From: Enterovirga sp.
GTDB taxonomy: Bacteria > Pseudomonadota > Alphaproteobacteria > Rhizobiales > Beijerinckiaceae
Direction of reading: 5' to 3'
Assembly: GCA_028290385.1 (NCBI GenBank)
Contig: JAQGJZ010000486.1
Coordinates: 1-17,142 of the forward strand
DNA: 17,142 bases
Shown here: one piece after another, positions 1-7,353 of the stretch
Position numbering within the stretch: the stretch's first letter is position 1
How the letters are laid out: every line of letters begins with the position of its first letter
Translations under genes and position numbers: made by a program
Notes under the pieces: generated by a model
What the model saw: the letters and a program-made list of their open reading frames with translations, nothing else
Database searches by the model: none
Told to the model about the DNA's origin: nothing

Positions 1-308
1 AGGAGCGCCAGGATGACCCGCTCGGCGCCCTTGAACGCGGCGGCCGCGAGCGCCGTCTGGCTGCGATCGTTGAAGCGGTCCGGGTCCGCCCCGCGCGCCA
101 GCAGCATCGCGGCCGTCTCGTGATGGCCGTGATAGCTCGCAAGGATGAGGAGCGTGTCGCCCTTGTCGTTCGTCAGGTTCGGCGGCAGGCCCTGGGCGAC
201 AAGGCTTTCGAGCTCGGCCGTATATCCGCCGCGTGCGAGATCGAAGCACCGCCCGGCGAACGCGATCGTGTCCGGGTCCAGGGATGGGTACTGGGCGTGA
301 TCCGTCAT
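1..308 (-). CDS. Ankyrin-repeat protein, 3' end cut by window edge
   Basis: The minus strand is open from an ATG at 308 to the window edge, giving 102 residues that begin MTDHAQYPSLDPD. Two ankyrin-type repeats are visible: one reads NDKGDTLLILASYHGHHETA followed by MLLARGADPD, and the next begins RFNDRSQTALAAAVFKGAER. The G-T-L-A-x-x-G-H and LLxxGADP signatures are typical of the fold, which normally mediates protein-protein contacts. No signal peptide or membrane segment is seen, so it is probably cytoplasmic. The start lies 7 nt after the rarA stop on the same strand, so the two are probably cotranscribed. The partner is unknown and the C-terminus is outside the window. Confidence 0.8.
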   Translation of the reverse strand, partial: MTDHAQYPSLDPDTIAFAGRCFDLARGGYTAELESLVAQGLPPNLTNDKGDTLLILASYHGHHETAAMLLARGADPDRFNDRSQTALAAAAFKGAERVILAL

Positions 309-315
309 GGTCCTG

Positions 316-1662
316 CTAACCGCCTTTCCGGGTGGGAGCCCCCGCGCGGTCCGGCGCCTCGCGCCGGTCCTCCCGCAACTCCGCCCAGCGCTGGAGCCGC
401 TCCCCGATGCGGGCCTCGAGGCCCCGGGGCGTTGGCTCGTAGAACTTCTGCGGCCCGAGCTTCGCGGGCCAGTAATCCTGCCCGGAAAACGCGTCGGGCT
501 CGTCGTGGTCGTAGCGATACGTCGCGCCGTAGCCCTCGGCCTTCATCAGCTTGGTCGGCGCGTTGAGGATCGTCTTGGGCGGCATCAAGGAGCCGTGCTC
601 CTTCGCGACGCGGGTGGCGGTCTTGTAGGCGACGTACAGGGCGTTCGATTTCGGCGCCGTCGCCAGGTAGACCGCGGCCTGGGCCAGAGCGAGCTCGCCC
701 TCCGGCGAGCCGAGAAAGTCGAAAGCGTCCTTGGCCGCGTTTGCGACGACCAGCGCCTGCGGATCGGCGAGGCCGATATCCTCCACGGCCGCCCGCACGA
801 GCCGTCGGGCAATGAAGAGCCGGTCCTCGCCGGCATCGAGCATCCTGGCGAGATAGTACAGCGCCGCGTCCGGGTCCGAGCCACGGATCGTCTTATGCAG
901 GGCCGAGATGAGGTTGTAGTGCCCCTCCTGGCCCTTGTCGTAGATCGGCGCGCGCCGCTGCACGATCTCCTGCAGCTGCTCGGCATCGAAGGTCTCGCCG
1001 GGCTTGGCCGAGCGCCACACCTCCTCCGCCAGCGTGAGAGCCGCCCGCCCGTCCCCGTCCGCCATCCGGGCGAGCGAGGCGCGCGCCTCGCCGTCGAGCG
1101 GCAGCGGCCGGCCCTCGATCTCCTCCGCGCGCGAGAGGAGTTGCGCGATCGCGTCTTCGCCGAGCGACTGGAAGATCATGACCCGCGCCCGCGACAGGAG
1201 CGCGGCGTTGAGTTCGAAGGACGGGTTCTCCGTGGTCGCGCCGACCAGCGTCACCGTGCCGTCCTCCATCACGGGCAGGAAGGCGTCGAGCTGGGCGCGG
1301 TTGAAGCGGTGGATCTCGTCGACGAAGAGCAGCGTCCCCTGCCCCATCTGCCGGCGCGACCGCGCCGCCTCGAACAGCTTCTTGAGGTCGGCGACGCCTG
1401 AAAAGATCGCCGAGATCTGCTCGAAATGCAGCTTCGTCTCGCCGGCCAGGAGGCGCGCCACCGTTGTCTTGCCGGTTCCGGGCGGGCCCCAGAACACGAG
1501 CGAGCCCATCGAGCCCGCATCGATCAGGCGGGTAAGCGCGCCGTCGGGAGCGACGAGGTGATCCTGCCCGACGACCTCGCCGAGGTGCCGAGGCCGCATG
1601 CGATCGGCGAGCGGCCGCGGCGCATCCTGGTCGAGGCGGGCGGCGGCGAAGAGGTCGGACAT
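316..1662 (-). CDS. rarA: Replication-associated recombination protein A (AAA+ ATPase, RarA/MgsA)
   Basis: This is a 448-residue RarA/MgsA/WHIP-family AAA+ ATPase that acts at stalled replication forks and is related to clamp-loader ATPases. Visible motifs are Walker A GPPGTGKT (about residues 59-66), Walker B LLFVDEIH (111-118), sensor 1 GATTENPSF (141-149) and an SRAR arginine-finger motif (157-160). The C-terminal tetramerisation region carries the family-typical PPKTILNAPTKLMK and YRYDHDEPDAF segments. The ATG at 1662 was chosen because MSDLFAAARLDQDAPRPLADRMRP is the usual family N-terminus. A 52-codon upstream extension to 1818 is Arg-rich and does not look like family sequence. The ankyrin gene follows after 7 nt. 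Length and motifs are intact and typical. Confidence 0.95.
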   Translation of the reverse strand: MSDLFAAARLDQDAPRPLADRMRPRHLGEVVGQDHLVAPDGALTRLIDAGSMGSLVFWGPPGTGKTTVARLLAGETKLHFEQISAIFSGVADLKKLFEAARSRRQMGQGTLLFVDEIHRFNRAQLDAFLPVMEDGTVTLVGATTENPSFELNAALLSRARVMIFQSLGEDAIAQLLSRAEEIEGRPLPLDGEARASLARMADGDGRAALTLAEEVWRSAKPGETFDAEQLQEIVQRRAPIYDKGQEGHYNLISALHKTIRGSDPDAALYYLARMLDAGEDRLFIARRLVRAAVEDIGLADPQALVVANAAKDAFDFLGSPEGELALAQAAVYLATAPKSNALYVAYKTATRVAKEHGSLMPPKTILNAPTKLMKAEGYGATYRYDHDEPDAFSGQDYWPAKLGPQKFYEPTPRGLEARIGERLQRWAELREDRREAPDRAGAPTRKGG

Positions 1663-1967
1663 GCGCCCCAATGTCCGCGTCCGGGCTCCGAGCGCAAGCC
1701 TTGCGCAGGGCCGAACCCGCTTGAAGGGCCCGAGCACACCGACGCAGCCCCGGCCACTCCGGCAGGAAAACTCGGCGGACCGTACCCTAACCATACGCTC
1801 CCGCTCCCGCGGAGACATTCCGCAGCACTGCCGAGAAACGGGACGGATCAGGACGGACGAGCGAGACTCCTCGGCAGATCGGGACCAATCCGCAGCACTG
1901 ACGCGTTTGTGAACGAACTGAAACTAGTCCGCACTGTTGGCGGTCTGTGCTTATTGTGGAGAGAAGA
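1663..1967. other. Divergent intergenic region between rarA and the DUF378 gene
   Basis: These 305 bases must hold the rarA promoter (minus) and the promoter of the small membrane-protein gene (plus). I see no convincing -35/-10 pair on either strand. The stretch 1817-1900 contains the direct and inverted repeats described separately. The plus-strand gene has a good Shine-Dalgarno sequence, GGAGAG at 1958-1963. No convincing small ORF or RNA gene was found. Confidence 0.6.
1819..1900. repeat. 12-bp direct repeat pair spanning an 8-bp inverted repeat
   Basis: TCCGCAGCACTG occurs identically at 1819-1830 and 1889-1900, 70 bp apart. Partly inside the pair, CTGCCGAG (1828-1835) and CTCGGCAG (1870-1877) are exact reverse complements separated by 34 bases. 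A shorter relative, TCCGCACTG, lies at 1928-1936. The block is between divergent rarA and the DUF378 gene, so it may be a regulatory site. It could also be chance structure in GC-rich DNA. Confidence 0.5.
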
Positions 1968-2207
1968 ATGAAGGCTCTGAACTCGATCACCCTGATCCTC
2001 GTGATCATCGGCGCGCTGAACTGGGGCCTTGTCGGCCTGTTCCAGTTCGACCTCGTGGCCGCGATCTTCGGCGGGCAGCAGGCTGCGCTGGCCCGGATCG
2101 TCTACGTGCTCGTTGCGCTTGCCGGCCTGTACCAGCTCATCCCGCTCTTCGGCGCCATGGGCAACCGGTCCGACAACCCGCAGCACGTCGGGACCTCGAA
2201 GTACTGA
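1968..2207 (+). CDS. Small DUF378 family inner-membrane protein
   Basis: The protein is 79 residues and begins MKALNSITLILVIIGALNWG. It matches the DUF378 (YuzA-like) family: two hydrophobic helices (about residues 5-28 and 42-62) and the hallmark LNWGLVGLF after the first helix. It is therefore a small inner-membrane protein with a short hydrophilic C-terminal tail (about residues 66-79). The biochemical function of the family is not known. The ATG at 1968 is preferred over the GTG at 1947 because GGAGAG sits 4 nt upstream and the family starts close to the first helix. The gene is divergent from rarA and convergent with the protease gene, so it is probably monocistronic. Confidence 0.9.
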   Translation: MKALNSITLILVIIGALNWGLVGLFQFDLVAAIFGGQQAALARIVYVLVALAGLYQLIPLFGAMGNRSDNPQHVGTSKY

Positions 2208-2232
2208 GCGCTCCTGCGGGCAAGGGGCGCTC
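2206..2232. terminator. Stem-loop between convergent genes, possible bidirectional terminator
   Basis: GAGCGCTCC (2206-2214) can pair with GGGGCGCTC (2224-2232), giving a 9-bp stem with one G-T pair and a 9-nt loop. It overlaps the stop codon of the DUF378 gene and lies 13 bp from the end of the convergent protease gene. There is no T-tract on either strand, so it is at best a weak intrinsic terminator or an RNA 3'-end stabiliser. Confidence 0.35.
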
Positions 2233-2245
2233 GACGAGAGCCGCC

Positions 2246-3634
2246 CTACCCGCCGAGAACGGTCGTCATCACCTGGCCGCCCCGGCTGATGGTGATGCGC
2301 CACACCGGGGCGCCGTTGCGCGCCATGCGGTCGAGTTCGCGCGTCGAGGCGATCTTCTCCCCGTTCAGCGCGAGGAGAATGTCGCCCTTCTGCAGGCCGA
2401 CGCTGGCCGCGACGCTGCCCTCCGGCACCTCCGTCACGACGACCCCCTCGGTGACACTGAGCTGCAGCTCCTCGGCCACGGCCGGGGATGCGTTCACGAC
2501 GGTCGCTCCGGCGAAGGGCGAGCGCCCGCCGATCTTCAGAAGGTCGCGCGGCGGGTTCTCCGGTGCCGGCTGCAGCTTGACGGTGAGCACCCGGCGCGCG
2601 CCGCCGCGATTGACCGTGACCGGGACCTCGCCGGAAGTGCCGTGCAGCGCAAAGCGCCAGCCGAACCCGTCCGCATCTTCCACCGGCTTGCCGTCCACCT
2701 CGAGCACGACGTCCCCGCGCTTCAGCCCGGCCGCGTCCGCAGGGCTATGCTCCCGGACGGAGCTGACGAGGGCACCAGCCGGCCGGTCGAGGCTGAGGCT
2801 GTCCGCGATCTCCTGGGTTACGCCCTGCAGCGCCGCCCCGAGATAGGGCCGCCTGACGGTCTTTGAGCCGGCCTTCGCGGATTCGACCACGACCTTCACC
2901 ATGCTGGCCGGGATGGCGAAGCCGATCCCCACGCTGCCGCCGGAGGCGGAGAAGATCGCAGAGTTGATGCCGATCAGCCGGCCGCGCATGTCGACCAGCG
3001 CGCCGCCGGAATTGCCTGGGTTGATGGCCGCATCCGTCTGGATGAAATAGCCGTAATCGGACACGCCGACATTCGTGCGGGCGAGGCCCGAAACGATGCC
3101 CTGGGTGACCGTGCGGCCGACCCCGAAGGGGTTGCCGATGGCGAGGACCAGGTCGCCGACCTCGAGCGCATCGTCGTCCCCGAGCTCCAGCGCCCTCAGG
3201 CCCTGGGTCGGCTTCAGCTTCAGCACGGCGAGGTCGGTCCGCGGATCGCGCAGCACGATCTCCGCCTCGATCTCGCGGTTGTCGGGCAGCGCGACCTTCA
3301 CCTCCGTCATTTCCGCGATGACGTGGTGGTTGGTGACCACGAGGCCGGACGGATCCACGATGACCCCGGAGCCGAGCGAGCGCTGCACGCGGTCGCGCGG
3401 CGTCGACGGGGCGTCGCCGAAGAAGCGGCGGAAGAACTCGTCCATGCCGGCGCTGCGGCGCGTGCGCTCCACGCGCGCCCCATAAACGTTGACCACGGCC
3501 GGCGCCGCGATCTTCACCACGGGCGAGAAGGACAGCTGCACCTGCGCCTGGCTGGACGGCGCCGTGCGGGTCTGGGCATCCGCGCCCGACGCGACGACGA
3601 GGAGTGAGGCAAGAGCGAGCGCGACGCGTCTCAT
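2246..3634 (-). CDS. Periplasmic HtrA/DegP-type serine protease with two PDZ domains
   Basis: The protein is 462 residues. A Sec signal peptide (MRRVALALASLLVVASGADA, cleavage near ADA-Q) sends it to the periplasm. The trypsin-like domain (about 85-250) has a complete catalytic triad: His104 in TNHHVI, Asp134 in DPRTDLAVLK and Ser209 in NPGNSGG. Two PDZ domains follow (about 262-350 and 375-455), which in this family recognise misfolded or C-terminal substrates and gate activity. Length and order are those of DegP/DegQ/DegS-like quality-control proteases; I cannot say which subtype. A candidate promoter lies just upstream. A DegP-type protease near rplQ and rarA is a familiar alphaproteobacterial arrangement, here separated from rplQ by a glycosyltransferase gene. 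Confidence 0.94.
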   Translation of the reverse strand: MRRVALALASLLVVASGADAQTRTAPSSQAQVQLSFSPVVKIAAPAVVNVYGARVERTRRSAGMDEFFRRFFGDAPSTPRDRVQRSLGSGVIVDPSGLVVTNHHVIAEMTEVKVALPDNREIEAEIVLRDPRTDLAVLKLKPTQGLRALELGDDDALEVGDLVLAIGNPFGVGRTVTQGIVSGLARTNVGVSDYGYFIQTDAAINPGNSGGALVDMRGRLIGINSAIFSASGGSVGIGFAIPASMVKVVVESAKAGSKTVRRPYLGAALQGVTQEIADSLSLDRPAGALVSSVREHSPADAAGLKRGDVVLEVDGKPVEDADGFGWRFALHGTSGEVPVTVNRGGARRVLTVKLQPAPENPPRDLLKIGGRSPFAGATVVNASPAVAEELQLSVTEGVVVTEVPEGSVAASVGLQKGDILLALNGEKIASTRELDRMARNGAPVWRITISRGGQVMTTVLGG

Positions 3635-3665
3635 GGGGAGAACCCGATTCGAGTAAGGCTCGGGC

Positions 3666-3694
3666 CGTATAGGCCCCGATCCAGCAGGGCGGAA
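3666..3694 (-). promoter_or_regulatory. Candidate promoter of the HtrA-type protease gene
   Basis: On the minus strand TTCCGC (3689-3694) and TATACG (3666-3671) are separated by 17 bp, about 30 bp upstream of the protease ATG. The -10 is reasonable and the -35 weak. The -10 is covered by an inverted repeat, GGGCC-GTATA-GGCCC (3662-3676), which could be an operator. This is inferred from pattern only. Confidence 0.35.
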
Positions 3695-3696
3695 GC

Positions 3697-4920
3697 TCAG
3701 GCGGCCCCGGCTCGGCCGCGGTGGAGGCTTTCGTAGAGCGCCATCAGGGCTGCCGCATGGCGTTCGGCGCTGAGCGGAGCCTGCCAGTAACGCTCATGGG
3801 CCGCCTGCCCCATCCGGCGGACCAGAGCGATGTCGGCAAGCCGGCCCAAGGCGGATGCTAGGGCGTCCACCTCCGGCTCCACCACGAACCCGGTCTCGCC
3901 CGAGAGGACTTTTTCCGCCGCGCCGGCCCGCCCCGACACGACCGCCGGAATACCCGCCGCGAGTGCCTCGTAGACGGTCAGGGGGCCCGTTTCGTACCAG
4001 CGCGACGGCGCGACCACCGCCCTGACATCGCAGCGGAGCAACTGGTCGATCTCGGACCGGCTACGCCACCCGAGCAATTCCGCCGCAGGATTGGCCTGCC
4101 TGATCGCCGCCTCCGCCGGCCCCTCGCCGATGAACAGCACGGGCATGCCGGCGCGGCCTGCAGCCTCCGCCACGAGATCGGCGCCCTTTTCACGCGTCAG
4201 GCGGCCGATATAGGCGAGCTTCGCGTCCCGCCCGATCTCGGCCGGAGCGGCGCGGGTGACCTCCACGGGGTTGTCGATCCGATGCTGGCGGGCATTGGGC
4301 GGCAGAAACGGAGCCACCGTGTCCCGCCCGCGATCCGAGACGTGGACGACATCGAACGGACCGCCCCTCAGGGCTCTGCGGGTCGCCGCCGTGCGCAGGA
4401 CGCGGACCGCCTTGTGGGCCATCGACCGGGGGTCGCAGCGGGCCGCGATGCATGCGGGCGACAGCGGGGTCAGCGAACACGGGGCGTCGCGTTCAAAACG
4501 GTAATAGACCCCATTCGGGCAGGCGATGAAGTAGTCGTGCAGCGTGACCACGACCGGGTGCCCGGACCGGAACAGCACCGGATATACGGACGGCGACAAC
4601 GACCGCGTCCATTGGTGCAGGTGCAGAACCGTCGGGCCCGCTGGCAGCTGCCGAAGCGCCGCATCGAGCCGCCGGGCGGCGTCCCGGTTCCAGATTCCGG
4701 CGCCAAGGCCGGCCGCGAGGGAACGGTCCCAGATGTCGGGTTGCCCGAGCCCCACGACATCGACGCCCGCTGCCGCAAGACGCGGGTCGGCCGGGCCATC
4801 GATCCCATGCAGGTAGGTGACCTCCACGCCCTGCCCGGCTAGCGCGAGCGCGGACTGGATGGCGACCGACTGGGCGCCGCCGGAGGCCTGGGCGAAATCG
4901 GCGAGGATGGCAACGCGCAT
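3697..4920 (-). CDS. GT4-family glycosyltransferase (GT-B fold)
   Basis: The protein is 407 residues from the ATG at 4920, where the fold begins MRVAILADFAQASGGAQSVA. The N-terminal Rossmann half (about 1-225) carries the glycine-rich ASGGAQS acceptor-side loop. The C-terminal half shows YIGRLTREKGADLV (about 237-250) and the nucleotide-sugar-binding EX7E pair Glu310/Glu318 in WYETGPLTVYEALAAG. It should transfer a sugar from a nucleotide donor in the cytoplasm; donor and acceptor are unknown. Four cysteines (about C134, C148, C157, C162) cluster after the HDY motif and may bind metal or form a disulphide. The start is uncertain: an in-frame ATG at 4971 adds 17 residues and has a weak AGGG ahead of it. 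It lies just past the rplQ terminator. Confidence 0.87.
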   Translation of the reverse strand: MRVAILADFAQASGGAQSVAIQSALALAGQGVEVTYLHGIDGPADPRLAAAGVDVVGLGQPDIWDRSLAAGLGAGIWNRDAARRLDAALRQLPAGPTVLHLHQWTRSLSPSVYPVLFRSGHPVVVTLHDYFIACPNGVYYRFERDAPCSLTPLSPACIAARCDPRSMAHKAVRVLRTAATRRALRGGPFDVVHVSDRGRDTVAPFLPPNARQHRIDNPVEVTRAAPAEIGRDAKLAYIGRLTREKGADLVAEAAGRAGMPVLFIGEGPAEAAIRQANPAAELLGWRSRSEIDQLLRCDVRAVVAPSRWYETGPLTVYEALAAGIPAVVSGRAGAAEKVLSGETGFVVEPEVDALASALGRLADIALVRRMGQAAHERYWQAPLSAERHAAALMALYESLHRGRAGAA

Positions 4921-4984
4921 GGGAGGACCAACAACGACCTTGCCAGCGCTTCCTTGCGATTCCGTGGCCATGTCGGCCCTGAAA

Positions 4985-5010
4985 CGAAAAAGGCGGCCCG
5001 AAGGCCGCCT
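4985..5010 (-). terminator. Rho-independent terminator of the rpsM-rplQ operon
   Basis: Read on the minus strand, AGGCGGCC-TTCG-GGCCGCCT forms a perfect 8-bp stem (4991-5010) with a stable TTCG tetraloop and runs directly into TTTTTCG. It lies 24 bp after the rplQ stop. This is a textbook intrinsic terminator. It separates the ribosomal operon from the glycosyltransferase gene downstream, which then needs read-through or its own promoter. Confidence 0.92.
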
Positions 5011-5034
5011 CGATCGAGGACGTCGGAGACGCGA

Positions 5035-5454
5035 TTACTCGCTGTCGACGATCTCGGTCTTCTGGGTCGGGCCGGAATCCTGGCCCTTGGCGTCGACATC
5101 GCGATCGACGAACTCGATCACGGCCATCGGCGCGTTGTCGCCCTGGCGGAAGCCGGCCTTCAGCACGCGCAGGTAACCGCCCGGACGGGCCGCGTAGCGC
5201 GGACCGAGGACGTCGAAAAGCTTCTTGACCATCGTCTCGTCGCGCAGCTGCGCGATCGCCTGACGGCGGGCATGCAGGCCGCCGCGCTTGCCGAGCGTGA
5301 CCAGCTTCTCGACGACGGGACGCAGGTCCTTCGCCTTCGGGAGCGTGGTGACGATCTGCTCGTGCTTGATCAGAGCCGCTGACATGTTGGCGAACATCGC
5401 CTTGCGGTGCTCGGGGGTGCGGTTGAAGCGGCGACCGCGGAATCCGTGACGCAT
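5035..5454 (-). CDS. rplQ: 50S ribosomal protein L17
   Basis: This 139-residue protein is L17 of the large ribosomal subunit. The N-terminus [20 protein letters not shown] and the following [29 protein letters not shown] region are diagnostic. The conserved core ends near IEFVDRD, and a short acidic tail (about residues 120-139) is a usual alphaproteobacterial extension. The ATG at 5454 is supported by GGAGA about 6 nt upstream. It is the last gene of the rpsM-rpsK-rpoA-rplQ unit and is followed by a strong terminator. The 169-bp spacer before it, after rpoA, is longer than usual and holds a palindromic repeat. Confidence 0.97.
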   Translation of the reverse strand: MRHGFRGRRFNRTPEHRKAMFANMSAALIKHEQIVTTLPKAKDLRPVVEKLVTLGKRGGLHARRQAIAQLRDETMVKKLFDVLGPRYAARPGGYLRVLKAGFRQGDNAPMAVIEFVDRDVDAKGQDSGPTQKTEIVDSE

Positions 5455-5572
5455 GTGGCTCTCCTATCGTTCACGGCCGCCGTGCCAAGGGTCGGCCGTT
5501 CCTTCTGTTCGTTGTGACGTTATCGGCCGAGCGCCCCGGCCGTCTTAGGCCCCGCGCCTCACCGGGCACGGG

Positions 5573-5617
5573 ATCCTCGGGTCAAGCCCGAGGATGATGA
5601 GGACCGCGCAAGCGCGG
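5573..5617. repeat. Palindromic intergenic repeat in the rpoA-rplQ spacer
   Basis: ATCCTCGGG (5573-5581) and CCCGAGGAT (5587-5595) are exact inverted 9-mers around TCAAG. A second hairpin, CCGCGC-AA-GCGCGG (5604-5617), follows at once and ends just before the rpoA stop. The first resembles the dispersed palindromes carrying a GGGTCAAGCCCGAGGATGA core that I know from Hyphomicrobiales genomes. In the mRNA it could protect the rpoA 3' end or attenuate rplQ. Confidence 0.6.
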
Positions 5618-5623
5618 CCGGTC

Positions 5624-6640
5624 TCAGTAGTGTTCTTCGAAGCGCTTGGCGAGGTCTTCGATGTTCTCCGGCGGCCAGCCCGGCACTTCCATGCCGAGAT
5701 GCAGGCCCATGCCGGCGAGCACTTCCTTGATCTCGTTGAGCGACTTGCGGCCGAAGTTCGGGGTGCGAAGCATCTCGCCCTCGGACTTCTGGATGAGGTC
5801 GCCGATGTAGACGATGTTGTCGTTCTTCAGGCAGTTCGCCGAACGGACCGACAGCTCGAGCTCGTCCACCTTCTTGAGGAGGGCGGGGTTGAACGGCAGC
5901 TGCGGCGCGAGCGACTGCGCCTCTTCGCGGCGCGGCTCCTCGAAGTTGACGAACACCGAGAGCTGATCCTGGATGATCCGGGCCGCATAGGCGACGGAAT
6001 CCTCGGGGCTGATCGCGCCATTCGTCTCGATGGTCATGGTCAGCTTATCCTTATCGAGATCCTGACCCTCGCGGGTGTTCTCGACACGGTAGGAGACCTT
6101 CTTCACCGGGCTGAACAGGCTGTCGACCGGGATCAGACCGATCGGCGCGTCCTCGGGCCGGTTGCGCTCCGCGGGAACGTAGCCCTTGCCCGTGGTGACC
6201 GTGAACTCCATGCGGATCTCGGCGCCCTCGTCGAGCGTGCACAGGATCAGTTCGGGGTTGAGGACCTGGATGTCGCCCGTGGTGGCGATATCGCCGGCCG
6301 TGACGAAGCCCGGGCCCGTCTTGCGCAGCGTCAGGCGCTTCGGCCCCTCGCCCTGCATGCGGATGGCGATCGTCTTGATGTTGAGGACGATGTCCGTCAC
6401 GTCCTCACGCACGCCGGGGATCGACGAGAACTCGTGCAGAACGCCGTCGATGTGGACGGACGTGACCGCTGCACCCTGGAGCGAGGACAGGAGCACGCGG
6501 CGCAGAGCGTTGCCCAGCGTCGTGCCGAAGCCGCGCTCGAGCGGGCTCGCGACGATCGTTGCGACGCGGCGCGGGTCTTCGCCCTGGGCGACCTGGAGCT
6601 TGTCCGGCCTCGTCAGCTCTTTCCAGTTCTTCTGTATCAC
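5624..6640 (-). CDS. rpoA: DNA-directed RNA polymerase subunit alpha
   Basis: The 338-residue protein is the alpha subunit that dimerises to start RNA polymerase assembly. The N-terminal domain (about 1-235) includes [19 protein letters not shown], the dimerisation and beta/beta' contact region. The C-terminal domain (about 255-338) contains [15 protein letters not shown] and [14 protein letters not shown], which contact UP-element DNA and activators. The start is a GTG at 6640: VIQKNWKEL is the conserved N-terminus and GAGGGGAAGAG lies just upstream. An in-frame ATG at 6679 would add 13 Arg/Pro-rich residues running into spacer hairpins. Length is typical for alphaproteobacteria. It is the third gene of the operon. 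Confidence 0.97.
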   Translation of the reverse strand: MIQKNWKELTRPDKLQVAQGEDPRRVATIVASPLERGFGTTLGNALRRVLLSSLQGAAVTSVHIDGVLHEFSSIPGVREDVTDIVLNIKTIAIRMQGEGPKRLTLRKTGPGFVTAGDIATTGDIQVLNPELILCTLDEGAEIRMEFTVTTGKGYVPAERNRPEDAPIGLIPVDSLFSPVKKVSYRVENTREGQDLDKDKLTMTIETNGAISPEDSVAYAARIIQDQLSVFVNFEEPRREEAQSLAPQLPFNPALLKKVDELELSVRSANCLKNDNIVYIGDLIQKSEGEMLRTPNFGRKSLNEIKEVLAGMGLHLGMEVPGWPPENIEDLAKRFEEHY

Positions 6641-6642
6641 GG

Positions 6643-6653
6643 CTCTTCCCCTC
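6643..6653 (-). promoter_or_regulatory. Ribosome binding site deciding the rpoA GTG start
   Basis: The minus strand reads GAGGGGAAGAG-CC-GTG. The purine-rich GGGGAAG is well placed for the GTG at 6640 and argues against the upstream ATG at 6679. Confidence 0.7.
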
Positions 6654-6664
6654 GGACGGCGGAC

Positions 6665-6732
6665 GCGGGGCAACGGCAAATTGCCGGCCCCGCCAAAGTC
6701 TCAGCGATAAAGTCGGGCCAAGTGGCCCCGAC
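6665..6732 (-). promoter_or_regulatory. Two hairpins in the rpsK-rpoA spacer, attenuator-like
   Basis: On the minus strand, 2 nt after the rpsK stop, GTCGGGGCC-ACTT-GGCCCGAC (6712-6732, one bulge) is followed by TTTAT, resembling a short-tract intrinsic terminator. About 18 nt further on, GCGGGGC pairs with GCCCCGC (6665-6671 with 6687-6693) around an inner CGGCAA/TTGCCG stem. The pair fills most of the 94-bp gap. They may tune rpoA relative to rpsK or process the transcript; this is inferred from structure alone. Confidence 0.5.
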
Positions 6733-6734
6733 AA

Positions 6735-7124
6735 TCAGACGCGACGGCGCTTGCGCGGGCGGCACCCGTTATGCGGAATGGGCGTCACGTCGCGGATGGA
6801 GGTCACCGTGAAGCCGGCGGCCTGCAGCGCGCGGAGCGCCGATTCACGGCCGGAACCCGGACCGGAGACCTCGACCTCGAGCGTGCGCATGCCGTGCTCG
6901 GCAGCCTTGCGGGCCGCGTCCTCGGCCGCAACCTGCGCCGCATACGGGGTCGACTTGCGCGAGCCCTTGAAGCCCATCGAGCCGGCCGACGACCAGGAGA
7001 TCGTGTTCCCCTGCGCGTCCGTGATCGTGATCAGGGTGTTGTTGAACGAGGCGTGCACGTGGGCCACGCCCGAAACGATGTTCTTGCGCTCGCGGCGGCG
7101 GACGCGTGTTGCTTCTTTGGCCAT
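6735..7124 (-). CDS. rpsK: 30S ribosomal protein S11
   Basis: This 129-residue protein is S11 of the small-subunit platform. It shows the diagnostic [41 protein letters not shown] and the C-terminal [18 protein letters not shown]. The ATG at 7124 is preceded by GAAGGATC at a good distance. Length is standard. It follows rpsM after an unusually long 229-bp spacer filled with palindromic repeats and precedes rpoA after a 94-bp structured spacer. Confidence 0.98.
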   Translation of the reverse strand: MAKEATRVRRRERKNIVSGVAHVHASFNNTLITITDAQGNTISWSSAGSMGFKGSRKSTPYAAQVAAEDAARKAAEHGMRTLEVEVSGPGSGRESALRALQAAGFTVTSIRDVTPIPHNGCRPRKRRRV

Positions 7125-7204
7125 CTAAGATCCTTCAAGCGCGCCCGTATTCCCAGGCGCTCGGGATGTGGAGGTGATCTCCCCGGCGTACCGGGAGGGT
7201 TTTT

Positions 7205-7331
7205 GGCCGGGCTTGTCCGGCCGTCTTCCCCTCTCCGCCGTCATGGCCGGGCTTAACCCAGCCAGACGACTGAAGGGGGCGCCTTCTCGTCACAAGATCC
7301 CGGATCGGCGCTGCGCGCCGTCCGGAATGAC
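7205..7331. repeat. Cluster of palindromic repeats in the rpsM-rpsK spacer
   Basis: Three elements sit in the 229-bp gap. GGCCGG-GCTTGT-CCGGCC is at 7205-7222. A related but degraded copy sharing GGCCGGGCTT is at 7244-7264. A longer imperfect hairpin, CCGGATCGGCGC-TGC-GCGCCGTCCGG with one bulge, lies within 7296-7331 and is flanked by GTCAC and ATGACAC. These resemble dispersed Hyphomicrobiales intergenic repeats. Their presence between two ribosomal protein genes suggests insertion into the operon spacer without breaking transcription. Confidence 0.6.
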
Positions 7332-7353
7332 ACTCAACGCTGCGCGTCGAACG

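Noticed and set aside
307..1401. 364-codon plus-strand frame opposite rarA
   Set aside because: Mirror of the rarA coding sequence, with no domain signature; rarA on the minus strand has all AAA+ motifs.
1663..1818. Upstream 52-codon extension of rarA
   Set aside because: The extension is Arg-rich and unlike the family, while MSDLFAA at 1662 is the normal N-terminus.
1905..1940. Possible EcfG-type stress promoter (GGAAC...CGTT) before the DUF378 gene
   Set aside because: The bases give TGAAC and TGTT at the wrong spacing, so neither element matches well.
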